NCBI RefSeq assembly: GCF_030717995.2
Contig: NZ_CP157743.1
Span: forward strand, 3,126,501-3,190,500
Length of the DNA stretch: 64,000 bases
Reading direction: 5' to 3'
From: Methylomarinum sp. Ch1-1
GTDB lineage: Bacteria; Pseudomonadota; Gammaproteobacteria; Methylococcales; Methylomonadaceae
Part shown: piece by piece, positions 18,060 to 27,600 of the stretch
How the letters are laid out: each line of letters starts with the position of its first letter
Numbering within the stretch: position 1 is the first letter of the stretch
The notes under the pieces: generated by a model
What the model was told of the DNA's origin: nothing
The model's input: the letters and a program-made list of their open reading frames with translations, nothing else
Database searches by the model: none
Position numbers and translations under genes: made by a program

Positions 18060-19073
18060 ATGAAAGCGGTCGGATATCATCAATCATTACCCATCAGCGC
18101 AACCGATTCTTTAATCGATGTCGACCTTCCCGCACCGGCGCCCGGCCCCCATGATCTGCTGGTCCGGGTCAAGGCGGTCTCGGTTAATCCGGTCGATACC
18201 AAAATCCGCAAACGTTTTACACCGGAACCCGGCGAAACCAAAGTACTGGGGTGGGATGCCGCCGGCATCATCGAGGCGGTCGGCGATCAAGTCACCTTGT
18301 TCGAAGCCGGCGATGAAGTATGGTATGCCGGCGCCATCGACCGTCCCGGCAGCAATGCCGAACTGCACCTAGTCGATGAGCGGATAGCCGCGAAGAAACC
18401 GCAATCACTGAACTTTGCCGAAGCGGCGGCGATGCCGCTGACCACGATCACGGCCTGGGAACTGCTGTTCGACCGCTTAGGCATCGCCAAGGATAATAAT
18501 GCCCCTTCGGAACAATTGTTGATCATCGGCGCTGCAGGCGGCGTCGGCTCGATGATGACCCAGATCGCCCATAGGCTGACCGGCGCGACCGTCATCGGCA
18601 CCGCTTCGCGCCCGCAAACCCGGGACTGGGCATTAGCGCTGGGAGCCAATCATGTCATCGATCACAGCCAGTCATTGCCAGAACAACTTGAACAAAAAGG
18701 CCTTGCCTCGGTCAGCCACGTCGCCAGCCTGACCCATACCGACAGCCATTATCAGGACATCGTTAAATGCCTGGCGCCGCAAGGCAGAATGGGATTGATC
18801 GACGACCCAGAGCAGTTGGATATCGGTCTGATGAAACAAAAAAGCATATCGCTGCACTGGGAATTCATGTACACCCGTTCGCTGTTTGCAACGACCGATA
18901 TGATCAAGCAGCATCAACTGCTCAGCGAAGCCGCCGGGTTGGTCGATACGGGCATCCTAAGAACGACACTCAGCGAACATTTCGGCACAATCAATGCAAC
19001 CAACCTAAAACGCGCGCACGCCTTCATCGAAAGCGGAAAGGCCTGCGGCAAAGTCGTACTGGAAGGCTTTTAA
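18060..19073 (+). CDS. Zinc-type alcohol dehydrogenase-like oxidoreductase (MDR superfamily)
   Basis: NAD(P)H-dependent medium-chain reductase of 337 residues, closest in outline to the quinone-oxidoreductase branch (zeta-crystallin-like). The GroES-like N-terminal domain (GPHDLLVRVKAVSVNPVDTK) is followed by a Rossmann fold with GAAGGVGSMM near residue 160. The structural-zinc cysteines of true alcohol dehydrogenases are absent, so a metal-free quinone or enone reductase is likely. ATG preceded by CAGGAG-like sequence (CCAGGAGTCAGC). Single gene. Confidence 0.85.
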   Translation: MKAVGYHQSLPISATDSLIDVDLPAPAPGPHDLLVRVKAVSVNPVDTKIRKRFTPEPGETKVLGWDAAGIIEAVGDQVTLFEAGDEVWYAGAIDRPGSNAELHLVDERIAAKKPQSLNFAEAAAMPLTTITAWELLFDRLGIAKDNNAPSEQLLIIGAAGGVGSMMTQIAHRLTGATVIGTASRPQTRDWALALGANHVIDHSQSLPEQLEQKGLASVSHVASLTHTDSHYQDIVKCLAPQGRMGLIDDPEQLDIGLMKQKSISLHWEFMYTRSLFATTDMIKQHQLLSEAAGLVDTGILRTTLSEHFGTINATNLKRAHAFIESGKACGKVVLEGF

Positions 19074-19160
19074 GCCAAACGCAGACGGCTATCCTTGCTT
19101 TACACGCTAGATAGAATCGAACGATCTACCTCAATGCCGGCATAGGATATAAAAACGCTG

Positions 19161-19604
19161 TTACTCTTCATGCCCCTTAGTCATATTGAGAAAAAACCCA
19201 AGGGAAATGAGCAAAAAGCTTCCGCCAAACAGTATTCCCACCGGATAATAAAGATTGCCGGCCAATTCCAATTGACTGTACTTTATGATCATGATTAAGG
19301 CTTCCAGCACCAGCGCGATGCAGACCGTGCCGACGAACCGAGTAATCGTTCTTCTCACATTGATAAAAACATTACTTCCCTCGTCTTCCGAATTATATTC
19401 TTTGCTGATGCCGGCGCCCAGCTCAAACATAGCCAAGGAAATCACAAAGATGTTGGTAGACTTTATCACGGCGGACATAAATTCTTCCTCCACACCTAAC
19501 GCAAACTCAATAAAATTATAGCTTGCCAAAAATATCAAGATGATCGACAAGATATGAAATATGGCGGAAAAGACTATCGCCATGATCTTTTTGTATCTCT
19601 TCAT
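19161..19604 (-). CDS. Small membrane protein, function unknown
   Basis: 147 residues with four likely membrane helices: IVFSAIFHILSIILIFLA, KSTNIFVISLAMFELGAGI, GTVCIALVLEALIMII, and YYPVGILFGGSFLLISLGFF. A charged loop (KEYNSEDEGSNVF) separates helices 2 and 3. The composition is clearly that of a real membrane protein, and no other frame competes. I do not recognise the family. It converges with the MDR gene. Confidence 0.7.
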   Translation of the reverse strand: MKRYKKIMAIVFSAIFHILSIILIFLASYNFIEFALGVEEEFMSAVIKSTNIFVISLAMFELGAGISKEYNSEDEGSNVFINVRRTITRFVGTVCIALVLEALIMIIKYSQLELAGNLYYPVGILFGGSFLLISLGFFLNMTKGHEE

Positions 19605-19859
19605 TAAGCGACCTAATTCCCAACGATAAAATTACGCAAGCAAGAACCAGCGCAGACCTACGTAAACTTTGTCCTATCACAACAAGCTATCCCTAAAACG
19701 CCATGCTCCTGCCTGTTATCCGAGCTGAACAGAATTATCCTGAACTTGACATAACTCTGTTATCGCAAACCAATATTTATTAAGCCTTAAGGCTCGGCCA
19801 TGTTTATGGCTAGATAGCCCAACAGTCGATCTAAATTTCTAATAAATATAATTACTCAC

Positions 19860-20036
19860 CTATCGCTCATAAAACTGATCTACCAGGTCCTTAAACCAGC
19901 GCGGACGAAAAATCATCACATACAAAATCAACACCTCCAAAATCGGCAACGGGATGATGTGCAAGGCGATCAACGCCAACAACACCACAATACCTACGAC
20001 CAATCTTGAAAAAAAAGTAACGTTATTATTATTCAT
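19860..20036 (-). CDS. Small membrane protein, function unknown
   Basis: 58 residues: a short polar start (MNNNNVTFFSR), a hydrophobic segment LVVGIVVLLALIALHIIPLP, a second ILEVLILYVMIFRPRWF, and a charged tail DLVDQFYER. The start is the ATG with GGGGGAGG 4 bases upstream, better than the Met six codons earlier. The strong ribosome site supports translation. The family is unknown. Confidence 0.6.
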   Translation of the reverse strand: MNNNNVTFFSRLVVGIVVLLALIALHIIPLPILEVLILYVMIFRPRWFKDLVDQFYER

Positions 20037-20068
20037 ACCTCCCCCTTTAAACAATTAAGCTGTGTGCT

Positions 20069-20219
20069 AGTACTCAGTCATGTTCTATATGACGGGTGCT
20101 CGGTAGGCGCCAGCCATCCCCATCAGTTTGAGCCTTTTTGCGGCGTTTAGGGCAAGGATGTGTCTGTCGAGGAGCACCGTTCACTCATGGCCTTTTTGAA
20201 CGCCAAACTGGGAATTGCT
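20069..20219 (+). repeat. Composite dispersed repeat (TACTCAGTCAT unit plus CAGCCAT...GGAATTGCT unit)
   Basis: Starts with TACTCAGTCATG...ATGACGGGTGCTCGGTAGG, shared with 17222 and 54665, and ends CGCCAAACTGGGAATTGCT. All three copies have the same order, so the two parts form one element. The rest of 20220-20416 shows nothing clear. Confidence 0.7.
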
Positions 20220-20416
20220 ACAGCATCCATTTTCATCTGACGAGTTGACTACTTTAGCAAGCGCATGAATTCTTAGGTATTTTTTAATGCCTTTACCCAC
20301 CATTAGAATAATGGGCTGTACTGGATACCCTGCTAAAAACGGCCGTTCTATTTTGATTGATTTGCGGCCGTTCAGGCTTCGAAAGTAATCGATCCAATCT
20401 TAGCCCGACCGATACA

Positions 20417-21709
20417 TTATGAAAAAGTATTTCGGGTAATGCTGTCATAACACCCCATGGCATAACGCGATTCTAGATACAAGGATTGCCGGTCGGTGTG
20501 CTCGGTGACCCCGCCCGCCCCTGCTAGCGCACTAATCTCGCCGGCCTCATTGAGTTTATAAACCATCGCGACGGAAATGCCATGATCGGCCGTCACCAAA
20601 CTGTAACAGGTGTTGACCCAAACCGGCTCGGATAATTCTCGTTCGTTTAACAAGTCGACCACGGCAAATGCGCAAACCTTAGCTTCCGAAGTCGCGGCAA
20701 AAGCCGATTTAGGAATCGGTTGCTGAATCGCCGCATCGCCGATTACATGTATATCCGGTCGGAGCGTTGATTCACCGCTGACGGGCCGTACCGGACACCA
20801 GCCGCTGTCATCGCACAGCCCGGCCTGCTGCGCAATCAATCCGGCTTTCTGCGCCGGAATGACATTCAGCACATCGGCTTTGATTTGGTCGCCGAAATCG
20901 GTCTGCAACGTTTTGCTTTTCGCCGCCAACGCAATCACCGGATTATCGGCAATCGATTGCCATTCGATCAGGGCGGCGTGGGTGCCGTAACCGTAATGTT
21001 GTTTCCAACCCTCGACGAACAAATCCTGCTTGGAGAATCCACGTTTGTGATCGAGGATCAGAACTTTGGCCTTCGGCTTGTGTTGCCGGCAATAATAGGC
21101 CAGCATGCTAGCTCTCTCGTAAGGCCCGGGCGGACAGCGAAACGGATTGGCCGGGGCGACAATGGCGATGGTCCCATTATCAGGCATGGCCTGAACCAGG
21201 CTAGCCAATGTCTGGGTCTGCTGACCGGCTTTCCAGGCATGGGGAATATATTCGGCCACCGCGGCGTCATAGCCTTCGATGTCGCCCCAACGAAAATCGA
21301 TGCCCGGCGCCATAATCAGACGATCATAGTTAATTGTCTGCCGATTACTCAGTCTAAGCGATTTTTTTTCGGCATCCACCGCTGTCACCCGTTCATGAAT
21401 CACGGTGATACCGTAGTGCAAGGCTAGCTGATCATAACCGAAGCCCAGCGATTCCAGGTCGCGAAGACCGCCTAACACCCAGTTGCTGCCGGGACAGGTA
21501 AGGTAACGGGGGTTAGACTCTATCAGCGTGACTTTAATCGAATCGTCCAGTTTACGGATCGTCTTGGCCGCCGAGGCCCCGGCAAAACCGCCGCCAACGA
21601 TCACGACATGGGCCTTGCTGCGACGCCTGAACGACAACTGCCGACAACCCGCTGCGGCCATGGCCGTGGTCGATAAGCCTAGTTTGATGAAGTCTCTACG
21701 GCTAACCAT
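20417..21709 (-). CDS. fccB: Flavocytochrome c sulfide dehydrogenase-like flavoprotein (FccB/SoxF type)
   Basis: FAD protein of 430 residues, exported by Tat: MVSRRDFIKLGLSTTAMAAAGC has the RR motif. The FAD site VVIVGGGFAGASAAKTIRKL follows. Cys residues in NPRYLTCPGSNW and PFRCPPGPYERAS correspond to the redox disulfide region of FCSD, which oxidises sulfide in the periplasm and passes electrons to cytochrome c. The cytochrome gene directly upstream (2-base gap) fits this. The signal peptide's own Cys might be a lipobox (AAAGC), suggesting membrane attachment. Sulfide as substrate is inferred from the family. Confidence 0.85.
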   Translation of the reverse strand: MVSRRDFIKLGLSTTAMAAAGCRQLSFRRRSKAHVVIVGGGFAGASAAKTIRKLDDSIKVTLIESNPRYLTCPGSNWVLGGLRDLESLGFGYDQLALHYGITVIHERVTAVDAEKKSLRLSNRQTINYDRLIMAPGIDFRWGDIEGYDAAVAEYIPHAWKAGQQTQTLASLVQAMPDNGTIAIVAPANPFRCPPGPYERASMLAYYCRQHKPKAKVLILDHKRGFSKQDLFVEGWKQHYGYGTHAALIEWQSIADNPVIALAAKSKTLQTDFGDQIKADVLNVIPAQKAGLIAQQAGLCDDSGWCPVRPVSGESTLRPDIHVIGDAAIQQPIPKSAFAATSEAKVCAFAVVDLLNERELSEPVWVNTCYSLVTADHGISVAMVYKLNEAGEISALAGAGGVTEHTDRQSLYLESRYAMGCYDSITRNTFS

Positions 21710-21711
21710 GA

Positions 21712-22050
21712 TTATTGCGAATGACCTTGAATAGAGTGCGCTACGGCGCTAATTTCAGCATCACTTAAGCCCTTGACGATGCGCCCCATCACCGTGGACT
21801 TGCGTCGGTCATATTTAAATTGCAGTAATGCCTGCTTGATTTGTTCGGCCGATAAGACGTTGAGACTTGGAATAACCGTCCCCAGTCCGGAATGACAGCT
21901 GCGGCAGTTTGAAACGATCAGTCGCGGAGAAATATCCGCCCGCAAGGATTCGGGAATCAACATGATTAAACTAATCGCTAACAATATTGTGACCCGAAAT
22001 CGCGTATTTCGCTGCGCTGCTAATGGGCTGGATATTGATAAGCTTTTCAT
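21712..22050 (-). CDS. Class I c-type cytochrome, partner of the sulfide dehydrogenase-like flavoprotein
   Basis: 112-residue exported mono-haem cytochrome. The signal segment is VTILLAISLIMLIPESLRA. The haem motif CRSCH lies in IVSNCRSCHSGLG, and the distal Met is in STVMGRIVKGLSDAEI, typical of cytochromes that pair with FccB. The start at MKSLSISS avoids overlap with rlmB; an upstream in-frame extension would cover 60 bases of rlmB. FccA of Allochromatium is di-haem; this one carries a single haem like many FCSD small subunits. Confidence 0.82.
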   Translation of the reverse strand: MKSLSISSPLAAQRNTRFRVTILLAISLIMLIPESLRADISPRLIVSNCRSCHSGLGTVIPSLNVLSAEQIKQALLQFKYDRRKSTVMGRIVKGLSDAEISAVAHSIQGHSQ

Positions 22051-22096
22051 CTTAGCGATCAGGTTTAACTGCTGCCTAAAGACGGCATGATTTTGT

Positions 22097-22837
22097 TTAC
22101 TTCGTCCTCTGCCGGAATGCCTCATAGACAAGCACGCCGGCGGCGACGGACACATTCAGGCTTTCCACCTGTCCCGCCATCGGAATTTTTACCAGGAAAT
22201 CACATTGCTTTTGGGTCAGCTGACGCATGCCGGTTCCTTCGGCGCCCATCACTAACGCCAAGGGCATGTTCAAATCGGCGTCAAAGATCGATTGCTGAGC
22301 ATCACCGCTGCTGCCCATGACCCAAATATTCTGTTCCTTCAACCAGCGCAAGGTTCTAGCTAAATTAGTGACCTGATAAACAGGCACCGTTTCCGCCGCA
22401 CCGCTGGCTACCTTACAGACCGTCGGCGTGATGCCGGCGGCATTGTCCTTAGTCACGATAATGCCCTGCACCGCGGCCGCATCGGCGGTGCGCAGACAAG
22501 CGCCCAGGTTATGCGGGTCCTGCACCTGGTCCAACACCAGAAAAAAAGGCATTTCGGTCAAAGCCGCCACCGCTAGTTTCAATTGTTCTTCCGTGCGCAT
22601 GGTGGGCATGTCGACTTCAATGACAATGCCCTGATGGTTCTTGCCGTCGGCCATCCGATCCAGCTTTTTGCGTTCGGACTTCTCAATCTTGATCCCTAAA
22701 TCGGCCAAATCCTCGATGATCTGCTTTAAACGCTTGTCCTGCCTTTGCGCATCGATCCACGCATGGTGAATTTTTTTGGCCGAATAATCCAACGCGGCCT
22801 GCACCGCGTGAATGCCGAATAACTTCGTTAACTTCAT
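22097..22837 (-). CDS. rlmB: 23S rRNA (guanosine-2'-O-)-methyltransferase RlmB
   Basis: SPOUT methyltransferase that modifies G2251 of 23S rRNA. 246 residues, normal length. N-terminal substrate domain (FGIHAVQAALDY), then the knotted SAM domain with FFLVLDQVQDPHNLGACLRT, LVMGAEGTGMRQLT and KIPMAGQVESLNVSVAAGV. Its ATG overlaps the rnr stop by 4 bases (ATGA), the common rnr-rlmB operon of gammaproteobacteria. Confidence 0.96.
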   Translation of the reverse strand: MKLTKLFGIHAVQAALDYSAKKIHHAWIDAQRQDKRLKQIIEDLADLGIKIEKSERKKLDRMADGKNHQGIVIEVDMPTMRTEEQLKLAVAALTEMPFFLVLDQVQDPHNLGACLRTADAAAVQGIIVTKDNAAGITPTVCKVASGAAETVPVYQVTNLARTLRWLKEQNIWVMGSSGDAQQSIFDADLNMPLALVMGAEGTGMRQLTQKQCDFLVKIPMAGQVESLNVSVAAGVLVYEAFRQRTK

Positions 22838-25125
22838 GACCGTTTTTTTGTTTTGTTCCTGTCCTTGGCTGTTTTTCTGTCCTTAGTTGTTTTTTTAGCT
22901 GTGGTCTTTTTTTTAGCCTTGCTTTTTTTGCCGGTTTGCAACAGATCAAAATCTATTTTTTTCTCGTCCAGATCCACCCTTGCCACTTTGACCTTGACCA
23001 TATCCCCTAGACGATAACGGATGCCGGTGCGTTCACCATAAAGCTGATGACTGGTGGCGTCGAAATGAAAATAATCCTGCGGCAAGGTGGAAATGTGCAC
23101 CAGCCCCTCGACATAAATATCCTGCAATTCGACAAAAAAGCCGAAGCCGGTCACCGCGGATATCAGACCGGTAAATTCTTCGCCGACCTTATCCAACATG
23201 TATTCACATTTCAGCCAGGTGACGACATCGCGGGTGGCCTCATCGGCCCGGCGCTCGTTTGCGGAACAATGTTCGCCCAGCACCACCATGTCTGGAAAAC
23301 CGTAGAAGAAGGATTCCGCTGTTTTACCTTGCAGACAATGGCGGATTGCCCGATGCACCAGCAAATCCGGGTATCGTCTGATCGGCGAGGTAAAATGCGC
23401 ATAGGCTTCCAACGCCAGGCCGAAATGGCCTTTGGTTTCCGGACTGTAAACCGCTTGCGACATCGAACGCAGCATCACCGTTTGAATCAAATGCGCGTTC
23501 GGACGCCCTTGAACGGAATCGAGCAGCTCCATGTAGTCCAACGGCGTCGGGTTCTCGCCGCCGCCCAGATGCAAACCCATTTCGCCGAGGAAGGTTCTCA
23601 GCGTCAGTAATTTCTCGCTGCCCGGCCCTTCATGGATGCGCAATAATCGCGGCATTTTCTTACGATTCAAAAAACGCGCCGCCGCCATATTAGCGGCAAT
23701 CATGAATTCCTCGATTAACTTATGCGCATCGTTGCGTTCAGTCGGCACAATCTTTTCGATCTTGCGTTCGGCGCCAAATACGATCTGCGTTTCCTGGGTA
23801 TCGAAGTCCATTGCGCCGCGCTGTTCGCGCTGTTTTCTCATCGCCTTGAACAAGGCGTAAAGCTCTTGCAGGTGCGGCATCAGATGATGATGTTTTTTCG
23901 CCAGTTTCTTATCGCCATCGACCAACATCCGTGCAACACTGGTATAAGTCAGGCGCGCATGGGAACGCATCACCGCCTCGAAGAAGCGTGAACGAATGAC
24001 CTCACCTTGCTTGTTGATATACATTTCACAGACCATGCACAAACGGTCGACATCAGGATTCAGCGAACACAAGCCATTAGACAAGATTTCCGGCAACATC
24101 GGTATGACCCGTTCCGGAAAGTACACCGATGTACTGCGTTTTTTCGCTTCGGCATCAAGAGCGGTATTCACCTTCACATAATGGGACACATCGGCAATCG
24201 CCACCAGCAACTTCCAGCCTTTTGGAGTTTTCTGGCAATACACCGCATCGTCAAAATCACGTGCATCTTCGCCGTCTATCGTGACCAACGGCAATTCACG
24301 AATATCGGTTCGACCTTCTTTGGCCTCTTCCGGAACCTGATCGGATAAAGGAGCGACTTCCTCCAAAAGCTCTTCCGGCCATTCATTCGGCAATTCATAG
24401 GAACGAATGGCGACTTCGATTTCCATACCCGGCGCCATATGTTCGCCCAGCACCTCGACAATCTTTCCGACCGGTTGACGGCGCTTGGTCGGTTGCTCCA
24501 ATATCTCGGCGACGACAATCTGCCCTTCTTTGGCGCCGTTTGCCTCATCCTGTGGAATCACGACTTCGTGACTGATTTTGTTGTGTTCCGGAACGACGAA
24601 GGACACGCCGCGTTCCTTGCTAAATCGACCGACTACCTGATGCGTATTTCGCTCCAATACATCTACGACGGCGGCCTCGCGCCGCCCTCTTCTATCGATG
24701 CCGGCAATTCTCACGACCGCCCGGTCATTGTGGATCAACGCCTTCATCTCGCGCGGCAGCAGAAACAGATCCCCCGAACCATCGTCCGGATGTAAGAAAC
24801 CGAAGCCATCCGGATGCCCCAATACTCGGCCGGCGATTAAATCCTGGCTATTGACCAGGCAGTATTTTTGTCTGCGATTGAATACTAACTGACCATCTCT
24901 TTCCATCGCACGCAGGCGCCTGCGCAAAGCTTCCAGGCTTTCGTCGGACTGCAGACCGAAGTGGTCGGCAATCTGCTTGCGACGCAGCGGCTTACCGGCT
25001 TCTTTAATCACTTGCAGTATCAACTCCCGACTGGGAATCGGATTCTCATATTTTTCCGCTTCCCGTTGTGCATACGGGTCGTTATAGGCATTGAAATCAG
25101 TTCCCTGATCGTTTTTATCTGTCAT
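22834..25125 (-). CDS. rnr: Ribonuclease R
   Basis: Processive 3'-5' exoribonuclease able to degrade structured RNA; also acts in rRNA quality control. 763 residues. Order: winged-helix (RREQIADHFG-type, about 40-85), two cold-shock domains (90-240), RNB catalytic domain with TIDGEDARDFDDAVY (metal-binding Asps) and FTSPIRRYPDLLVHRAI, S1 domain near 640-720, and a Lys-rich tail (KKSKAKKKTTAKKTTKDRKT). The basic tail is longer than usual. First gene of the rnr-rlmB pair. Confidence 0.96.
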   Translation of the reverse strand: MTDKNDQGTDFNAYNDPYAQREAEKYENPIPSRELILQVIKEAGKPLRRKQIADHFGLQSDESLEALRRRLRAMERDGQLVFNRRQKYCLVNSQDLIAGRVLGHPDGFGFLHPDDGSGDLFLLPREMKALIHNDRAVVRIAGIDRRGRREAAVVDVLERNTHQVVGRFSKERGVSFVVPEHNKISHEVVIPQDEANGAKEGQIVVAEILEQPTKRRQPVGKIVEVLGEHMAPGMEIEVAIRSYELPNEWPEELLEEVAPLSDQVPEEAKEGRTDIRELPLVTIDGEDARDFDDAVYCQKTPKGWKLLVAIADVSHYVKVNTALDAEAKKRSTSVYFPERVIPMLPEILSNGLCSLNPDVDRLCMVCEMYINKQGEVIRSRFFEAVMRSHARLTYTSVARMLVDGDKKLAKKHHHLMPHLQELYALFKAMRKQREQRGAMDFDTQETQIVFGAERKIEKIVPTERNDAHKLIEEFMIAANMAAARFLNRKKMPRLLRIHEGPGSEKLLTLRTFLGEMGLHLGGGENPTPLDYMELLDSVQGRPNAHLIQTVMLRSMSQAVYSPETKGHFGLALEAYAHFTSPIRRYPDLLVHRAIRHCLQGKTAESFFYGFPDMVVLGEHCSANERRADEATRDVVTWLKCEYMLDKVGEEFTGLISAVTGFGFFVELQDIYVEGLVHISTLPQDYFHFDATSHQLYGERTGIRYRLGDMVKVKVARVDLDEKKIDFDLLQTGKKSKAKKKTTAKKTTKDRKTAKDRNKTKKRS

Positions 25126-25455
25126 TTATATTCTGTACTTTTCTATATTTCTTATAAATATTGAGTATACCCTAGAAACACAATATTGGCCCTATTTCGG
25201 ATACGATAACATGGTCATATTTGAGCGAAAAGTCCTCTATAGTCAAAACCTAAGCCCGCATCGACATCATACCTTTCTTATCCGCCTCAGCGACCATTGC
25301 CGACATTTATAGCGCCCTACTCGGCTTATATCGCCATTATCGATGCTAAAGTTGCGCCCATCCCCCCATCATCAAAAACAAAAATCTAGTCCTGGTAAAA
25401 AACCAATCATCGTGGCCAGCACGGACTAAAACAGCCTTGCTTACGTAAATGGGAG

Positions 25456-25884
25456 GTAATTATTCAGCGTAGTTTTATAAGAGGGAGTAGGTTATTGATT
25501 TATCGGGCTGTCTGCAACAGGCAGATTTTTTGCTCTGACCGCCAAGGAAGGCGGAAATGTAGAAAATGCAGGAGCAATTTTCTACCTGCAAAATCTGCAT
25601 TTCCATCGTCCCTGACGGTCAGACGTTGCAGTCAGAGCTTACGCCGCACAGGGAGGTGCAAGTGCCGCGTGAGATAGGACACCGCTAGCGGCCGCCGCAC
25701 AGGGAAGTGCAAGTGCCGCGTGAAACTGGATGCTGTTAGCTGCCATGGAAGTATTCACCCAGCACCTAAATTAACAAAGATTATTAATCATAGCCAATAA
25801 TCTAGGGTATTTAGGTGCTGGGTGAACGCGTCCCGAGAAATCAATGACCTACTGCCTAAAACCCGAAAGATACTGAATAGTTAC
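25456..25884 (+). mobile_element. MITE, 8-bp target duplication, copy 1 (enlarged, 429 bp)
   Basis: Starts GTAATTATTCAGCGTA and ends TACTGAATAGTTAC; flanked on both sides by AATGGGAG (25448-25455 and 25885-25892). Compared with the 157-bp copies at 34475 and 47771 it carries extra internal blocks: a hairpin-rich stretch about 25520-25622 (ATTTTCTACCTGCAAAATC-like arms), a direct duplication of GCCGCACAGGGAGGTGCAAG-type sequence (25642 and 25687), and the nested 73-bp element at 25754-25826. Non-coding. Confidence 0.88.
25754..25826. repeat. 73-bp inverted-repeat element nested in the MITE, copy 1 of 3
   Basis: TTCACCCAGCACCTAAAT and ATTTAGGTGCTGGGTGAA are perfect 18-bp terminal inverted repeats with an AT-rich middle. 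The short MITE copy at 34475 reads AAGTATTCACGCGTCCC at this point, so the insertion site within the host element is visible. Confidence 0.85.
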
Positions 25885-25909
25885 AATGGGAGAAAGTTTA
25901 AAAAAAGAT

Positions 25910-25938
25910 TTGACACTATCATGACCGATCTATAAAAT
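25910..25938 (+). promoter_or_regulatory. Promoter of tRNA-Leu
   Basis: TTGACA at 25910-25915 and TAAAAT at 25933-25938, 17-base spacer, about 32 bases before the tRNA 5' end. The upstream MITE ends only 25 bases before the -35 element. Confidence 0.7.
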
Positions 25939-25976
25939 ACGCAGCTTCACTTAGCTTGCTTCCGCAAGCGGCCTTA

Positions 25977-26063
25977 GCCGAGGTGGTGAAATTGGTAGAC
26001 ACGCTAGCTTCAGGTGCTAGTGGGGGCAACCCCGTGGAGGTTCAAGTCCTCTCCTCGGCACCA
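25977..26063 (+). tRNA. tRNA-Leu (anticodon CAG)
   Basis: 87 nt including an encoded CCA. Acceptor arms GCCGAGG and CCTCGGC pair fully. D-arm GTGGTGAAATTGGTAGAC, anticodon stem-loop CTAGC-TTCAGGT-GCTAG (anticodon CAG), a long variable arm TGGGGGCAACCCCGT as expected for a class II tRNA, and T-arm AGGTTCAAGTCCT. The 3' half is the attachment site of the island that follows and is repeated at 32707. Confidence 0.97.
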
Positions 26064-26068
26064 TTAAA
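26004..26068 (+). repeat. attL (tRNA-proximal attachment repeat)
   Basis: 65 bases beginning CTAGCTTCAGG in the anticodon stem and running 5 bases beyond the tRNA CCA, identical to 32707-32771. Confidence 0.9.
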
Positions 26069-26118
26069 ATCAATAACTTACGATTTAATGGCCACCCTGA
26101 CATATTCCCTTTTTTATT

Positions 26119-26146
26119 CCAGCTACCCAGTTAGCTACCCACTTTG
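26119..26146 (+). promoter_or_regulatory. Candidate integrase arm-type binding site, left end
   Basis: Two direct AGCTACCCA units within a stretch that begins CCAGCTACCCA and ends CCCACTTTG, 51 bases inside attL. An almost identical 28-base block lies at 32558-32585 by the right end. Paired short direct repeats near both att sites are the usual layout of integrase arm sites. Confidence 0.5.
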
Positions 26147-27600
26147 TTCGATTTCGTTTTTTATCTAACGAATCCCGCAATCATTGCCTGTAACGCTCCC
26201 GATTTTTCAGGAACGCAAAAGCATTGCATTTATGGGCATACGGTAAATCACCAACCTTATGCTAAACATAGAGTCTTTATGCTCGAAGCATCAAACCCCT
26301 TGCGGCACCTTAGCGACCTGACGCATCAGGCGACATTTTCCGATATACCTATCGAACCAGGCGCAACAAGGCTTCGACACTGGACATTTTTCTGGACAGG
26401 TTTTGATATGACTGTTTAAGTGATTGCTTTATATAGACTGTTCCATTTTGGAGCTTAGGCGCATCCGATCGGTGACAGCACTTTATCGGCAGGTTAAACA
26501 CCGACAGCGTATCCAATCGGTAAACAATCAAATGCCCAGCTTGATTTCGTGCCAAAACGCTACACACTATGATAATCAAGGTATATAGCCCGGCATGATT
26601 ATTGATATAGGTAAAGTTCCTGATTAGTGAATAATCGACACAACACCGGCAATTAGATATAACCACGCCGCACATGGGCAACGCTAAAAATCTTAGTACA
26701 ATCTTAGGATGCTGTAATTACATAATTACGATAATTACATAATTATTGCCCCCCCCCCTTGATTCACTCTTGACCGCTAACCCTGGCTCGGTCTGTTTGC
26801 GCTTATATCCCTTCAGAGGCATCAATCAAATCCACACCCTTACTATTCGCTTACAAGGCCCGTATTGATACACGCCACATAAAAGGATATTGGTTAGCCT
26901 CAACAACCTACTCAAACGCCTTTCTTGTCCGTCTGTCGCCGTCATAAAGCAACTGTTCGTAAGTGATAAACCACTCATTAAGCAATTCATAGATAACCGC
27001 CAAGACCGTCATGTTCTGCATTACCCCCCCCTCATACGTTACCGGAAACCGGTCTATTGTCTCATAAAATGAAACAATCAAATGCTTAGCTGGATTTCAT
27101 GCCAACATTGTGAAAGCCTTTATATTAGTGACTTACAGGACGGCATGATTATTGATATAGGTAAAGTTTCTTTTTAGTGAATAATTGACTAGACTCCGGC
27201 AATCTCGATGCCTTCAAAACCTACGATTTGTCGGGCTTGGGCGGATACCCAGGCACAAAAAAACCGGCATGGTAGCCGGTCTATGTTCAATATATAGTGA
27301 TAAGCGTTTGATCTATATTGGCTAATCCATTTTGGAGCGGTGTAACTGTTAGTTACATCTGATAAAACTGATTCTTTATCAATATTAGCAATATCTAATA
27401 TTTACTACTTCAGCAATCTCCCGCACTCGCCCACACTATGCGACCATCTATCTTTCTCTATATTAGATATTACTAACATATAAGCCATAAACCATCTATT
27501 GTGTTTAATTTAGTAAAATAGCACAACATATAGTTTATTGATTGAAGTCATTTACAGCACAAAGTACACCGGTTTATGCCAAGCTGCTTATTTCTTTATA

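Noticed and set aside
26349-26681. 110-residue minus-strand frame in the left part of the island
   Set aside because: Covers one copy of an internal duplication whose other copy does not keep the frame; no start signal and odd composition.
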